Origin: Gammaproteobacteria bacterium
GTDB taxonomy: Bacteria > Pseudomonadota > Gammaproteobacteria > Xanthomonadales > SZUA-36
Assembly (NCBI GenBank): GCA_021772935.1
Contig: JAJFLA010000049.1
Location: 212,234 to 276,233 of the forward strand
Length of the DNA stretch: 64,000 nt
Direction: 5' to 3'
Made by a program: the position numbers and the translations under genes. Under the pieces are notes generated by a model. The model saw only the letters and a program-made list of their open reading frames with translations. It had not been told where the DNA came from and made no database searches. This document shows positions 1 through 10,420 of the stretch, one piece after another. Each line of letters begins with the position of its first letter. Position 1 is the stretch's first letter.

Positions 1-18
1 TAAAGGTAATGCTCAAAT

Positions 19-402
19 TTGAACACCCAAATCGTAGTTGACGAATTAACCACTGACCAGTTGCAACAACTCGTTATTTCCTCATTAGAAGACTTCAAGG
101 CCACCGATATCCAGGTGATCGATGTTTCAGGCAAAAACCCTTTGACTGAGCGCATGGTTATTGCTTCGGGAAATTCAACACGTCATGTTAAATCCATGGC
201 TGAGCACCTTGTGCTCAAGGCCAAAGCCGAAGGTAACCCGCCGTTGGGTGTTGAAGGTACTGGTGAAGGGGAGTGGGTGCTGGTTGACCTGAATGACGTC
301 ATCGTTCACCTGATGCTGCCTCAGACCAGGGCTTTTTACAATCTTGAAAAGCTTTGGGAAGTCAGTGCTGATCATCGCAGCGGTGTAAGCAGTTCTGCCT
401 GA
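19..402 (+). CDS. rsfS: Ribosomal silencing factor RsfS (YbeB/Iojap family)
   Basis: RsfS binds ribosomal protein L14 (uL14) on the free large subunit and blocks subunit joining when nutrients are scarce. The 127-residue product has the usual family length and core: an acidic region around residues 31-37 (VIDVSGK), the RHVKSMAEH helix, the EGTGEGEWVLVDL strand and the VHLMLP segment. The start read is TTG at 19; an AAAGG-like site lies at 2-6, and no ATG fits in frame before the conserved region. The three bases at 1-3 form TAA and may be the stop of an upstream gene, commonly nadD, which is not visible. rlmH follows 13 bases downstream, a pairing common in bacteria. The family call is firm; the exact start is less certain. 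Confidence 0.95.
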   Translation: MNTQIVVDELTTDQLQQLVISSLEDFKATDIQVIDVSGKNPLTERMVIASGNSTRHVKSMAEHLVLKAKAEGNPPLGVEGTGEGEWVLVDLNDVIVHLMLPQTRAFYNLEKLWEVSADHRSGVSSSA

Positions 403-415
403 AGGATACCTCTAA

Positions 416-886
416 ATGCAATTGCTGGTGGCCGCCGTTGGCAAGCGTATGCCACGCTGGGTTAATGAAGCATGGGTCGAATATGCCCGCAGGATGCCGC
501 CGGGACTGGCTTTATCCTTGCGTGAAGTGTCATTGGCAAAGCGTGGAAAAAATGCGGATACCCAACGCCTGACAGCCGTTGAAAGCAAAGCGATGTATGC
601 AGCCATGCCGAAACAGGCCAGAGTCATTGCTCTGGATGTTCAGGGCCAGGCATGGTCAACCGAAAAGCTGGCATCGAATCTGGAGGAATGGATGAGCGAA
701 GGTCGCGATGTCGGTTTTATGATTGGTGGACCTGATGGCATAAGCGCAGATATCATGCAAAAAGCAGATAACCGCTGGTCGCTTGGACCACTGACTCTAC
801 CGCATCCCCTCGTCAGGGTCGTGTTAGCTGAGCAGTTGTACCGAGCCTGGTCTATTACACAAAATCACCCTTATCACCGCGTATGA
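416..886 (+). CDS. rlmH: 23S rRNA (pseudouridine-1915 N3) methyltransferase RlmH
   Basis: RlmH is a SPOUT-class methyltransferase that uses S-adenosylmethionine to methylate pseudouridine 1915 in helix 69 of 23S rRNA on assembled ribosomes. At 156 residues it is full length (about 155 is typical). The knot signature FMIGGPDG and the carboxy-terminal HPYHR motif needed for substrate and SAM binding are both present, and the conserved ALD and WSTEKLA segments precede them. The ATG at 416 follows the rsfS stop by 13 bases. The stop codon overlaps the maf start as ATGA, which suggests translational coupling. Confidence 0.97.
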   Translation: MQLLVAAVGKRMPRWVNEAWVEYARRMPPGLALSLREVSLAKRGKNADTQRLTAVESKAMYAAMPKQARVIALDVQGQAWSTEKLASNLEEWMSEGRDVGFMIGGPDGISADIMQKADNRWSLGPLTLPHPLVRVVLAEQLYRAWSITQNHPYHRV

Positions 887-1464
887 CTTCAAAACAAACA
901 ATATTACTGGCTTCCGGGTCACCCCGACGAAGGGAACTGCTCAAGCAACTGGAGGTCTCGTTCACGGCGGCTGCCGCGAACATTGATGAAACCATAACTA
1001 CGGGCGAGACACCGGAGAGTTACGTTTTGCGTATGGCGCGCGAAAAGGCTCTGGCGGGGCTTGCACATACTGCAGGTCTGATGCCTGCCTTGGGTTCTGA
1101 CACCATTGTATTACTGGATGGCAAGGTTCTCGGCAAGCCGGACTCACGGGTGGCAGCCGAAAATATGTTGCAAGACTTGTCAGAACAAACACACCATGTT
1201 TATTCGGCAGTCGCGCTGGCCCTGGGCACAGACAATGTATTGGAAACACTCAATGTCACTGCGGTGACGTTTGGAAAAATGTCGATTGAATGGATTAAAA
1301 AATATTGTCAAAGCGATGAACCCATGGACAAGGCGGGTGCGTATGCCGTGCAGGGTGGGGCAGGACAGTACATTCGTCGTATCGATGGCAGCTATTCGGG
1401 TGTGATGGGTCTGCCATTGTTTGAAACGGCAGAATTACTTCGCCAGGCTGGTTTGCTGACATGA
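883..1464 (+). CDS. maf: Maf-family nucleotide pyrophosphatase
   Basis: Maf proteins hydrolyse nucleoside triphosphates, often non-canonical or methylated ones, to monophosphate and pyrophosphate. The 193-residue sequence opens with LASGSPRRREL, the family signature loop, and carries GSDTIVLLDG with the catalytic Asp, GKP, and the DKAGAYAVQG segment near residue 147. Length and motif order match YhdE-type (dTTP/UTP-preferring) Maf rather than YceF, but substrate specificity is an inference. It overlaps rlmH by four bases (ATGA) and lies ahead of rng, an arrangement seen in other gammaproteobacteria. Confidence 0.95.
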   Translation: MTSKQTILLASGSPRRRELLKQLEVSFTAAAANIDETITTGETPESYVLRMAREKALAGLAHTAGLMPALGSDTIVLLDGKVLGKPDSRVAAENMLQDLSEQTHHVYSAVALALGTDNVLETLNVTAVTFGKMSIEWIKKYCQSDEPMDKAGAYAVQGGAGQYIRRIDGSYSGVMGLPLFETAELLRQAGLLT

Positions 1465-1576
1465 GCGAATGGTTTCTCCAGGCTGGCTCAATTGACCTCT
1501 GTCACCACGGGAACCCACCCGGGTGGTATTCTAGCGTTCTTGAATTGAGCACCTGCGGGTGTGGAAAGAACCGCGT

Positions 1577-3046
1577 ATGAGCGAAGAAATCTTGATCAAT
1601 GTAACGCCCACGGAAACCCGTGTGGCGGTGGTTGAAAATGGTATGTTGCAAGAGGTTTCCCTCGAGCGTAACAGTCATCTCGGCTATCTCGGTAATATCT
1701 ACAAAGGAACCGTGTCCCGCGTGCTGCCTGGAATGCAGGCCGCTTTCATAGACATAGGTCTTGATCGCACCGCTTTTTTACATGCTTCGGATATTGACAG
1801 AGTAGAGTACGAGCAAATGCCGGATGCGTCGCCACCGGAACCCCCCATCACGTCCCTGGTTCGCGAAGGCGGTGAAGTAGTGGTTCAGGTCATCAAGGAC
1901 CCATTGGGGACAAAGGGTGCGCGCCTGACCACCAACCTCAGTATCCCGTCGCGATTCCTGGTTCTGCTGCCTGAGAGTGAAACCGTTGCTGTATCAGTGC
2001 GAATCGAAGATGAAATGGAGCGTGAGCGACTCAAAAACCTGTTATCCACATTGCGGGAACATAAGGACAAACACGGCTACATCATTCGTACCAATGCTGA
2101 AAATATCAATGAATTTGCAGTGTCGGCAGATATGTCTTACTTGGAAAAAATCTGGGAGAGCATCGCCGAGAAAATTCGTATCAGCAAGCCAGGTGAGTGT
2201 ATTTATGAAGATCTTTCACTGCCTTTGCGGGCACTACGGGATCACATGCATGAAGAGGTAGAAAAAGTTCGCATCGATTCAAATGAAGAATTTGAACGAT
2301 TGAAGGATTTCACGGGGAAATTCTTGCCCGAATGGGAACAACGAATCGAGTGCTATCGTGCCGAACGCCCAATATTTGACTTATATGGTATAGAAGATGA
2401 AATAGATCATGCCTTACACCGTACATCACCACTGAAGTCGGGTGGTCACCTGGTAATTGATCAGACTGAAGCCATGACCACGATTGACGTGAATACAGGT
2501 GCTTACGTGGGTCACCGCACGCTGGAAGAAACGATCTATAAAACCAATCAGGAGGCGGTGCAGTCAATTGCCCGTCAACTTCGACTAAGAAACCTGGGTG
2601 GTATCATCATCATTGATTTTATCGATATGCATAATGATGAGCACAAGCGTCAGGTTATGCTCGCCCTGGAGCGAGCACTCGAACGTGATCATGCAAAGAC
2701 CAATATTTGTGAAATTTCTTCACTCGGTTTGATCGAAATGACTCGCAAACGCACGACAGAAAGTCTGGGCCATGTATTGTGCGAACCCTGTCCCGTTTGT
2801 TCCGGGCGAGGCGTGTTGAAAAGTGCGGAAACGGTTTGTCTTGAGGTCTTCCGGGAAATCATGCGTTCCAGCCGACAATATGAGGCCAGTCGATTACTGG
2901 TGGTGGCGTCGACAGGAGTTGTGGATAAAATTCTGGATGATCAGTCGACCACCGTGGCAGAACTTGAGGAAGTGATCGGCAAGTCCATCCGCTTTCAACG
3001 TGAAGATCAGTACACCCAGGAACAATTCGACGTGGTGCTGCTGTAG
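1577..3046 (+). CDS. rng: Ribonuclease G
   Basis: RNase G is a 5'-end-dependent endoribonuclease that matures 16S rRNA 5' ends and degrades selected mRNAs. From the ATG at 1577 the product is 489 residues, the same length as the E. coli enzyme, and begins MSEEILINVTP, matching the family start; a GTG 18 bases upstream is possible but adds a non-conserved extension. Visible parts are the S1-like RNA-binding domain (about 35-125), the catalytic aspartates in TTIDVNTGAYVG and IIIIDFIDM, and the zinc-link CEPCPVCSGRG. The long RNase E scaffold tail is absent, which separates it from rne. A hairpin-forming sequence at about 1504-1529 lies in the 112-base gap before the gene. Confidence 0.97.
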   Translation: MSEEILINVTPTETRVAVVENGMLQEVSLERNSHLGYLGNIYKGTVSRVLPGMQAAFIDIGLDRTAFLHASDIDRVEYEQMPDASPPEPPITSLVREGGEVVVQVIKDPLGTKGARLTTNLSIPSRFLVLLPESETVAVSVRIEDEMERERLKNLLSTLREHKDKHGYIIRTNAENINEFAVSADMSYLEKIWESIAEKIRISKPGECIYEDLSLPLRALRDHMHEEVEKVRIDSNEEFERLKDFTGKFLPEWEQRIECYRAERPIFDLYGIEDEIDHALHRTSPLKSGGHLVIDQTEAMTTIDVNTGAYVGHRTLEETIYKTNQEAVQSIARQLRLRNLGGIIIIDFIDMHNDEHKRQVMLALERALERDHAKTNICEISSLGLIEMTRKRTTESLGHVLCEPCPVCSGRGVLKSAETVCLEVFREIMRSSRQYEASRLLVVASTGVVDKILDDQSTTVAELEEVIGKSIRFQREDQYTQEQFDVVLL

Positions 3047-3089
3047 TGGATCTACAACACAACGATCTGTCCCTTATTGGCAGGTCCTA

Positions 3090-6000
3090 ATGAATAGTTT
3101 GCGTAGAATTCTTCGGCGAATAAGAACGCTGCTCTGGACGGCACTGACGCTGCTGACAGTGCTGGCAGCCGTTGTTGTAGGGATAGGCAAGTTGTTGATG
3201 CCCTACAGCGTTCATTATCAACCTGAGCTAGAAACCTGGTTGAGCAAGGCTTTCAATCAGCCGGTAAAGGTAGAAAGCTTTAATGGTGAATGGAAAGCAT
3301 TCGGTCCGCGCATCAGCCTGCAGGGTGTCACCCTAATGCCGGATGGTATGCAGTCTGAGATTGCCATTAATCGGGCAGCATTGGATATCAAACCACTCAA
3401 TGCCTTGATTCCCGGCAGACCTTTGTACAGTTTCCGAATTATTGGCGCAGATCTGTCCCTTGAACGCACCACAGATGGTCGTTATGTCTTATCCGGTCTG
3501 GGCATCGGCAAAACCAGACCAGGCAAAAACAGCAACCCTGGCTTGCGCGATGTGGCTTTAAACGGTGAAGTTCGTCTGCAAGATATCAGCCTCAGTTTTG
3601 ACGACCCGGAAGCTGAAATTCACCTGATGCTGAGCAATGTGAACGGGCGCCTCAAGATGGATGGCCGTAGCATGGCTGCAGAAATACAGGCCAGGGTGAC
3701 AGACAGGGATAGAAGTCGTGTCGTGGGTGATCTGGATGCAATCGTTCAGGTCGAGCTCGATGCCGAACAGCATCTTGCACAAGCCCGCTGGCACGTTAAA
3801 ACGGGTGAGTTGATGTTGGCTGAGCTGGTCAGACAATTACCACACCACCCCCTGCTCCCAGTTGCAGGGCGGTTGAACGCTGAAGTATGGGGTGAATGGC
3901 AACTCGGTAGCCCACAGCAGATGCAGGGTGTGCTGGATCTTCGTAACGCACAACTATCCTCACAATCCGGGCCTCTGGTTATTGATCATCTGAACAGTCG
4001 CTTCAATTTTCAATTTGCAAAGCGTAAAGACTGGCGTCTGGATTTAGCCGATCTTACGGTCGAATATGCAGGTGTAGAGTGGCAGAGTCAACGGTTTTCA
4101 CTGGCCAGAAATCTACCGCAAAACCTTGCTCTTTGGGTCAGTGCTGATTACGTTGAGCTGGACTACCCGGTGCAGCTTGCGCAGCGAATAATGGCAAACT
4201 ACAACACACCCTGGCCAACAACTGTTCCACAGCGTGCACAGGGCAGTGTGACGGATTTTGACCTGGTTCTGGACGCTAAATGGCAAGTAAAGAAGGCCAG
4301 CGGTCAACTTGAAAATGGTCACTTTTGGGGCTGGAACAAAGGGCCAGATATTGAAGGCATCAATGCACAAATTGCCATGGATGCAGGGGTTGGTAACATC
4401 CATTTTGGTGGTGCATCAGTCAAGCTGGACTGGTCGTATGTATTTCGCCGTCCGATGGTTATCGATGTGAACGATTGCAGGCTGGAAATTCTGTGGACAA
4501 CAAAGGTTGACTGGCAGCTTGACCTGAATTACTGCTGGGTGGAAAACGATGACATCAGTGTTGATGGTCGTGTACGTATGGCATCCAGTGAGGGCAAACC
4601 CGAAGTTGATATCAATGTTGCCATGGATCGTGGTGACATTTCACGTTTCGGCGATTATTGGCCGGAAAATATAATGAGTAAACGCAGCCTTCACTGGTTA
4701 AGAACCTCTCTGCTCACAGGCGAGGTTTCGCAGGGACGTTATTCCATGGTCGGTGACCTGGACGATTATCCTTTTAAAAACCATCGTGGACGACTTCAGG
4801 CTATTGCACCGGTGGAAGATGTGAATCTCAAGTATGCAGACGGCTGGCCGCACCTTCTGCGCGTAAGTGCAATCGCAGAATTTGAAGGACCGGGCATATT
4901 TGTTGAAGGTCGTGTCTCAAACACCGCAGGTGCCACAGTTGATCAGGTGACTGCTCACATAGGTAATTTCAAAAAACCGGTGTTGGATGTGAAATATCAA
5001 ACGTCAACCAACTTGCCAGCTTTAATTGGCTTTATCAAGCAGACACCACTGCTTGATGGCCTGGACTTGAATCCTGACCAATTTGTGTTGAACGGCCAAT
5101 CTGAAATTAGTGGTCACATACATACACGGTTGGGAATATCCTCTGAGCCTTTGCAGGTTACAGGGGCGTTAAAGCTGAAAGACGATCAGTTTACCGATTT
5201 GGTATCCAACACCGTACTGGATGGGATAACAGGAACACTCGAATATGATCGCGATGGCCTTAAAGCAAACGATTTACTCAGTTTTTATAAGGGTTTGCCG
5301 GTAAAACTCGATATTTCTTCCGATTGGGATGCCGTTGAGGTTTTTCGCGCTCGTGTACATGGAAATTTGCCGGTTGAAAAGGTGATACCGGGTGATTTGT
5401 TACTGAGTGAACCGATGTTCGGTCAGGCCAGTGGCAGCAGTCGTTGGGATATCAGTTTTAGTGTGGCTTCCGTAGACGAGAGTAAAGAACGGGAAATCTG
5501 GCTGGAAATTTACAGTGGACTTGAAGGTGTAACCATTGATCTGCCGGCGCCGTTGGAAAAATCAAAAAATCAGAATTGGCCCTTGCTGGTACGTTACCCC
5601 ATTCGTGCGGAAAACCATATATTAACCGCAGACTTGCTGAGCCAGTTACAGCTCAAGATGGAATTGTCAAAAGACGATGCGACTCCAAGCCGAGCTGCTG
5701 TCCAGCTAGGCGGCAAAGTAGGAGCATTGCCGGCGCAGGGCCTGTTTACCATCAATGGATCAACCTCCATGTTTGATCTTGATGGGTGGGTTGACCTGAT
5801 GGTAGAGCGCTTTTCAGAAACGGAAGATGTCGGCGGACTTACCTTGAAAACTGCCAGTGTAAATGCCGGGAAAACGACGCTCTTCAACCGCGAGTTCGAA
5901 CAGGTGGGGCTCAATATGCTATACGATGACGGCATCATTAGCGGAACGTTTGATAGTCAGAATATTGAAGGAACGGTGCGTTATTACAAAAATGAAGAGG

Positions 6001-7016
6001 GTTCCCACAGCATGAGTGGTGAATTTGAACGTTTGATAATGCCGGATCCAATAGCTGATGGTATGACGATGGAATCCAATCCTGCCGATTTGCCGGAAAT
6101 ACATTTTTTCAGTAAAGAATTCAGTTACCTGGGCATGGATCTTGGTGAAACCCGTATTGAAGGTTATCCGATAAAAAATGGCTTCCATATCGAATCCATT
6201 GAGGCACAATCACCCAGTCTTATGTTCAGTGGGCGTGGTGATTGGCTGAGGGATGAAGAGGGTGAACATTCAGATTTCAATGTCCGTATTACATCAGAAA
6301 GTCTGGGCACCGTGTTGGATGCCATGGACGTTTCGTCCGTCATGCAGGGTGGCCAGACCCTGGTCCGCTTTGATGCCCGCTGGCAGGGCCCACCGGCTGC
6401 TTTTGCACTGGAGCGACTCAATGGTGAGATGGAACTCAGCGTGGTCCAGGGAAATATTCTGACAGTTAGTGCGGGCGCAGGGCGTATGCTGGGTTTACTC
6501 AGCCTGACAGAATTGCCGCGGCGACTGGCGATGGATTTTCGTGATGTGTTTGATGACGGTTTCAGTTTTGATGAGGCCAAGGGTACGATGAGACTTGAAA
6601 ACGGTACCAGTTACGTCGATGACTTTATCTTGAGTTCAACGGCTGCAGAAATAACCATCGCTGGCAGTACTGACCTTGTTGCACAAACGTTTGACTACGA
6701 ATTTGCCGTGCGTCCGGGTGTCAGTAAAACCTTTCCGGTAATCGGTGCAATCACGGGTGGTCCGATCGGTGCCGCTGCAGGCTTGGCGTTGCAGGCAATG
6801 TTGCGTAATTCGCTGGGTGAGGCGGCAGAAGCGAGATACACGATTCGGGGCCCCTGGGCAGACCCGCAAGTAGAACCAGTAGAAAAACCGCCAAAAGACA
6901 AGAGCAACGAGACCAGCCTGGATGCTACGATACAGGTCGAGCAGCAGCCTGATATGAAGCAAGAAACAGAGACCGATGAAGATGCTCAACAATCAACAGA
7001 TGAGAATACCAAATGA
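3090..7016 (+). CDS. yhdP: YhdP-family AsmA-like envelope protein
   Basis: YhdP belongs to the AsmA/TamB group of giant proteins that bridge the periplasm and help move phospholipids to the outer membrane. The ATG at 3090, preceded by AGGTCC, gives 1308 residues (E. coli about 1266). An inner-membrane anchor lies near residues 13-38 ([20 protein letters not shown]). It is followed by a long repetitive beta-rich region with DUF3971/AsmA-type character and a small hydrophobic [14 protein letters not shown] segment near the C-terminus, which is typical of the family. An open frame continues upstream into rng, but that extension is not conserved in character. The stop overlaps tldD as ATGA, so both are likely cotranscribed. 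Confidence 0.93.
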   Translation: MNSLRRILRRIRTLLWTALTLLTVLAAVVVGIGKLLMPYSVHYQPELETWLSKAFNQPVKVESFNGEWKAFGPRISLQGVTLMPDGMQSEIAINRAALDIKPLNALIPGRPLYSFRIIGADLSLERTTDGRYVLSGLGIGKTRPGKNSNPGLRDVALNGEVRLQDISLSFDDPEAEIHLMLSNVNGRLKMDGRSMAAEIQARVTDRDRSRVVGDLDAIVQVELDAEQHLAQARWHVKTGELMLAELVRQLPHHPLLPVAGRLNAEVWGEWQLGSPQQMQGVLDLRNAQLSSQSGPLVIDHLNSRFNFQFAKRKDWRLDLADLTVEYAGVEWQSQRFSLARNLPQNLALWVSADYVELDYPVQLAQRIMANYNTPWPTTVPQRAQGSVTDFDLVLDAKWQVKKASGQLENGHFWGWNKGPDIEGINAQIAMDAGVGNIHFGGASVKLDWSYVFRRPMVIDVNDCRLEILWTTKVDWQLDLNYCWVENDDISVDGRVRMASSEGKPEVDINVAMDRGDISRFGDYWPENIMSKRSLHWLRTSLLTGEVSQGRYSMVGDLDDYPFKNHRGRLQAIAPVEDVNLKYADGWPHLLRVSAIAEFEGPGIFVEGRVSNTAGATVDQVTAHIGNFKKPVLDVKYQTSTNLPALIGFIKQTPLLDGLDLNPDQFVLNGQSEISGHIHTRLGISSEPLQVTGALKLKDDQFTDLVSNTVLDGITGTLEYDRDGLKANDLLSFYKGLPVKLDISSDWDAVEVFRARVHGNLPVEKVIPGDLLLSEPMFGQASGSSRWDISFSVASVDESKEREIWLEIYSGLEGVTIDLPAPLEKSKNQNWPLLVRYPIRAENHILTADLLSQLQLKMELSKDDATPSRAAVQLGGKVGALPAQGLFTINGSTSMFDLDGWVDLMVERFSETEDVGGLTLKTASVNAGKTTLFNREFEQVGLNMLYDDGIISGTFDSQNIEGTVRYYKNEEGSHSMSGEFERLIMPDPIADGMTMESNPADLPEIHFFSKEFSYLGMDLGETRIEGYPIKNGFHIESIEAQSPSLMFSGRGDWLRDEEGEHSDFNVRITSESLGTVLDAMDVSSVMQGGQTLVRFDARWQGPPAAFALERLNGEMELSVVQGNILTVSAGAGRMLGLLSLTELPRRLAMDFRDVFDDGFSFDEAKGTMRLENGTSYVDDFILSSTAAEITIAGSTDLVAQTFDYEFAVRPGVSKTFPVIGAITGGPIGAAAGLALQAMLRNSLGEAAEARYTIRGPWADPQVEPVEKPPKDKSNETSLDATIQVEQQPDMKQETETDEDAQQSTDENTK

Positions 7017-8455
7017 CTGATGCATTAAAACTGGCCGAGCAGCAACTCCTGGCTCCTGGCGGTCTCAGCCATACCGATCTGGAAAAAGTATTGCATCACT
7101 TGATGGGTCCATCGGTAGATGCCGGAGACCTCTATTTTCAAAATACCAGCCATGAAGCCTGGTCGCTGGAAGACGGCTTGGTCAGGAGTGGCACCCATGC
7201 GGTGGAGCAGGGTGTTGGTATCCGTGCGATAAGTGGTGAGAAAACCGGTTTTGCCTATGCGGACGAAATCATCATGCCTTCTCTGATGCAGGCATCGACG
7301 GCAGCGCGCGCTATTGCCAGGCAAGGCTCACAAGGCACGGTACAGGCCTGGCATCGCCAGAGCCCACAAGCACTGTATTTACCCGATGATCCCATGCCTG
7401 CTCTTAGTGCAGATCAAAAGGTCGACCTGTTGCGCCAAATTGATACCTATGCTCGCTCACTCGACCCCAAGGTCAAGCAGGTCATGGTCAGTCTTGCAGC
7501 AACCCACGAAACCATATTGATCGCATCCAGCGATGGTTCCCTGGCCGCAGATGTGCGACCGCTTGTACGCCTGAATGTCTCCGTCATTGCGGAACATAAT
7601 GGTCGGCGTGAGCAAGGCGGTGATGGTGGTGGTGGGCGTTTCGATTATCTTCAACTGATCAAGGACAATGCCTGGCAGCACTTTGCCGAGGAAGCCGTCA
7701 GGCAGGCACTGGTGAACCTGGAAGCAGATGCTGCGCCCGCTGGTACCATGGCCGTCGTGTTGGGACCGGGTTGGCCCGGTGTTTTACTCCATGAGGCTGT
7801 CGGCCACGGTTTGGAGGGTGATTTTAATCGTAAAGGCACTTCAGCATTTAGCGGCCGGCTGGGTGAAAAGGTGGCAGCTGAAGGTGTCACCATCGTTGAT
7901 GATGGTACCTTGCCGGAAAGGCGCGGATCATTGAATGTGGACGATGAAGGCACAGCCACTGAACAAACGGTTTTGATTGAAAACGGTGTGCTGGTCGCTT
8001 ATATGCAGGATAAGCTCAACGCACGATTGATGAAGTCGAAACCAACCGGAAACGGCAGACGTGAATCTTTTAGTCATCTGCCGATGCCCAGAATGACGAA
8101 TACTTTCATGTTGCCCGGTAACTGTGATCCTAAAGAGATTATCTCTTCGGTTGACAAAGGTCTGTACGCAGTTAATTTTGCGGGTGGTCAGGTGGATATT
8201 ACTTCGGGTAAATTTGTGTTTTCTGCCTCGGAGGCCTATTTGATCGAAAACGGTAAGGTGACACGACCTGTCCGCGGTGCCACATTGATTGGAAATGGGC
8301 CCGAGGTCATGACTCGTGTCAGCATGGTCGGCAACGATTTGAAACTGGATGCCGGCGTAGGTGTTTGCGGTAAAGATGGGCAAAGCGTGCCCGTCGGAGT
8401 TGGGCAGCCTACCTTACGGATTGATTCTTTGACGGTTGGTGGTACCCAAACTTGA
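7013..8455 (+). CDS. tldD: Metalloprotease subunit TldD
   Basis: TldD is the catalytic subunit of the TldD/TldE heterodimeric zinc protease, known for microcin B17 and CcdA processing in enterics and for peptide-modifying clusters elsewhere. The 480-residue product carries the HEAVGH zinc-binding motif at about residues 260-265 within [13 protein letters not shown], the defining feature of the active subunit. The C-terminal substrate-gating region ([21 protein letters not shown] in part) is intact. It starts inside the yhdP stop (ATGA). Its partner tldE lies 580 bases downstream on the same strand, with darP antisense between them. Confidence 0.97.
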   Translation: MTDALKLAEQQLLAPGGLSHTDLEKVLHHLMGPSVDAGDLYFQNTSHEAWSLEDGLVRSGTHAVEQGVGIRAISGEKTGFAYADEIIMPSLMQASTAARAIARQGSQGTVQAWHRQSPQALYLPDDPMPALSADQKVDLLRQIDTYARSLDPKVKQVMVSLAATHETILIASSDGSLAADVRPLVRLNVSVIAEHNGRREQGGDGGGGRFDYLQLIKDNAWQHFAEEAVRQALVNLEADAAPAGTMAVVLGPGWPGVLLHEAVGHGLEGDFNRKGTSAFSGRLGEKVAAEGVTIVDDGTLPERRGSLNVDDEGTATEQTVLIENGVLVAYMQDKLNARLMKSKPTGNGRRESFSHLPMPRMTNTFMLPGNCDPKEIISSVDKGLYAVNFAGGQVDITSGKFVFSASEAYLIENGKVTRPVRGATLIGNGPEVMTRVSMVGNDLKLDAGVGVCGKDGQSVPVGVGQPTLRIDSLTVGGTQT

Positions 8456-8477
8456 GCAACGATTCGCATGGAAGGTT

Positions 8478-9005
8478 TTATGGTTGTGGTGGTAACCGGT
8501 GTTGCTCGTCTAATTCACGTAATAGTTTGAACAGCTTACGCGAGGCCGTGGGTGGCTTACCCAATTTCAACTCTTTTTTGGCGTTGCGGATTAACTGGCG
8601 CAGGGTTTGTGCATGGGTGCTGGGGTTTTGCTCAAGTAATTTGGTTAACTCCTGGTCGCTACCCTCAATTAACCGGTCCCGCCAGGCTTCAACCTGATGA
8701 AAACGCAGGTTCACTTGACGGTTTTTCTGGTCAATATTGTTCACAGCATCCATCAATGGTTCAGTGTCGCGTTTGCGCAGCATTTTTCCGACGGTCATCA
8801 ATTGTCTTTTTCTGGCGCCATGCGCCCGAATGCTGCGGGCAAAGTCCACTTCTGCTCGCAGGTCTTGATCCAAAGGCAGGCGTTTGAGTCTGGTTTCCGG
8901 CATCGCGATCAGTTTTTTGGCCAGGTCCAGAAGTTCATGGGCCTCGCGCTTACGTTGACTTTTGCTGATTTCAAGAATGTCATTTTCGGTGCTGGATTCG
9001 TTCAT
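8478..9005 (-). CDS. darP: Ribosome biogenesis factor DarP (YjgA, DUF615)
   Basis: DarP associates with late 50S assembly intermediates and helps fold the peptidyl-transferase region. The 175-residue, Arg/Lys-rich helical protein shows the family pattern KSQRKREAHELLDLAKKL at residues 15-32, then MPETRLKRLPLD and RAHGARKRQL. It is encoded opposite to tldD and tldE: its stop faces the tldD stop (22 bases apart) and its start is 29 bases from the tldE start, so darP and tldE must share a short divergent promoter region. Confidence 0.95.
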   Translation of the reverse strand: MNESSTENDILEISKSQRKREAHELLDLAKKLIAMPETRLKRLPLDQDLRAEVDFARSIRAHGARKRQLMTVGKMLRKRDTEPLMDAVNNIDQKNRQVNLRFHQVEAWRDRLIEGSDQELTKLLEQNPSTHAQTLRQLIRNAKKELKLGKPPTASRKLFKLLRELDEQHRLPPQP

Positions 9006-9034
9006 ACCGGCTTTTTACCTAAGGGAGTTGCTTG

Positions 9035-10396
9035 ATGATGGATTCGAGTATGGTAGCTCAGGCTGTGCCTGATCGCGATCAGGAATTGTCTGGCCTGACT
9101 GACAGTGCGCAGGCAGCGATGGAGCACGCACGGAATCTGGGTGCAGAAAGCACTGAAGTATCAGCAAGTATCCACTATGGTCTGGATGTCAACGTACGTA
9201 TGGGTGAGGTCGAGACCCTGGAGCATTCACGAGACCGGGGGCTTGGTATCAGTGTTTATCTGGGTAACAGTAAAGGCCATGCCAGTAGTGGGGATTTGCG
9301 TCCGGATTCTATCCGCAGCTGTGTGGAGAAGGCCATTGATATTGCCCGTTTTACACAGGCAGATAAATGCAATGGACTGGCACCGGGCGAGAGGCTGGCA
9401 ACACACTTTCCAGATCTGGATTTGTGGCACCCGCAACCGTTGGATGCGGAGTCAACGATGGAAAGAGCTCTGGCCTGTGAAGCGGCAGGTCTGGAAAACA
9501 CCAAAATAACTAATTCAGATGGCGCTTCGGCTTCAAGCGGTTTCGGTTTAAGTGTTTATGCAAATTCCAATGGTTTTGTAGGTTGCAGTGATGGTACCCG
9601 TTATGGTCAAAGCTGTGTCTTGATTGCCGGTGAAGGTGATTCGATGCAGCGTGATTACTGGTATGACTCACGGCGATCATTTGCCGATCTTGAGAGTGTT
9701 ACAGATACTGGTCACGAGGCAGCGCGACGGACGGTGATGCGTCTTGGCGCTCGCAAAATACCGACCTGCGAGGTGCCCATACTGTTTGCACCGGAAGTTG
9801 CGCGTGGGCTGGTGGGTCACCTGCTAGGCGCGATATCGGGTGGTGCGCTTTATCGTAACGCCTCTTTTTTAAAGGATGCGGTCGGTCAACAATTGTTTCC
9901 TGAATGGTTGAAGATGTTGGAGCGACCTTTTATAAGCCGTGGTCCGGCCAGTACAGCGTTTGACGCTGAAGGAGTGGCCACTCGTGAGCGAAATGTTATC
10001 GATGCAGGAAAATTGACGGGTTATGTGCTGGGTAGTTATTCAGCACGCAGGTTGGGGCTGGAAACAACGGGCAATGCGGGTGGTGTGCATAATCTGATTG
10101 TGGAACCAGGTCAGTTTTCAGCCCGTGAGTTGATGCAACAGATGGGTACGGGTCTGTTGGTTACCGAAGTTATGGGGCAAGGTGTCAGTATTGTGACCGG
10201 AGATTACTCCCGTGGAGCAGGTGGTTTCTGGATCGAAAATGGTGAAATTCAATTTCCGGTCGACGAAGTGACTATAGCCGGTAATCTGAAGGACATGTTT
10301 ATGGGTATAGAAGCAGTTGGAGCTGACACGGATGATCGTTCCGGTGTGCAAACCGGTTCAATTCTAATTGGAAAAATGACGCTGGCCGGTTCTTAG
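9035..10396 (+). CDS. tldE: Metalloprotease subunit TldE (PmbA)
   Basis: TldE/PmbA is the non-catalytic partner of TldD. The 453-residue protein aligns in layout with TldD but lacks the HExxxH motif: where TldD has it, this protein reads APEVARGLVGHL. Family segments TTGNAGGVHNL and GDYSRGAGGFWIENGEI are present. The ATG at 9035 is chosen because AAGGGAG at 9021-9027 sits seven bases upstream; a TTG at 9032 and an ATG at 9038 are alternatives. The gene lies divergent to darP. Confidence 0.95.
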   Translation: MMDSSMVAQAVPDRDQELSGLTDSAQAAMEHARNLGAESTEVSASIHYGLDVNVRMGEVETLEHSRDRGLGISVYLGNSKGHASSGDLRPDSIRSCVEKAIDIARFTQADKCNGLAPGERLATHFPDLDLWHPQPLDAESTMERALACEAAGLENTKITNSDGASASSGFGLSVYANSNGFVGCSDGTRYGQSCVLIAGEGDSMQRDYWYDSRRSFADLESVTDTGHEAARRTVMRLGARKIPTCEVPILFAPEVARGLVGHLLGAISGGALYRNASFLKDAVGQQLFPEWLKMLERPFISRGPASTAFDAEGVATRERNVIDAGKLTGYVLGSYSARRLGLETTGNAGGVHNLIVEPGQFSARELMQQMGTGLLVTEVMGQGVSIVTGDYSRGAGGFWIENGEIQFPVDEVTIAGNLKDMFMGIEAVGADTDDRSGVQTGSILIGKMTLAGS

Positions 10397-10420
10397 GCCA
10401 CTACACTAGCAATCCATCAA

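Noticed and set aside
9..41. ATG-initiated ten-codon frame overlapping the rsfS start
   Set aside because: It stops after ten codons and is out of frame with the clearly conserved RsfS sequence; a leader peptide cannot be supported.
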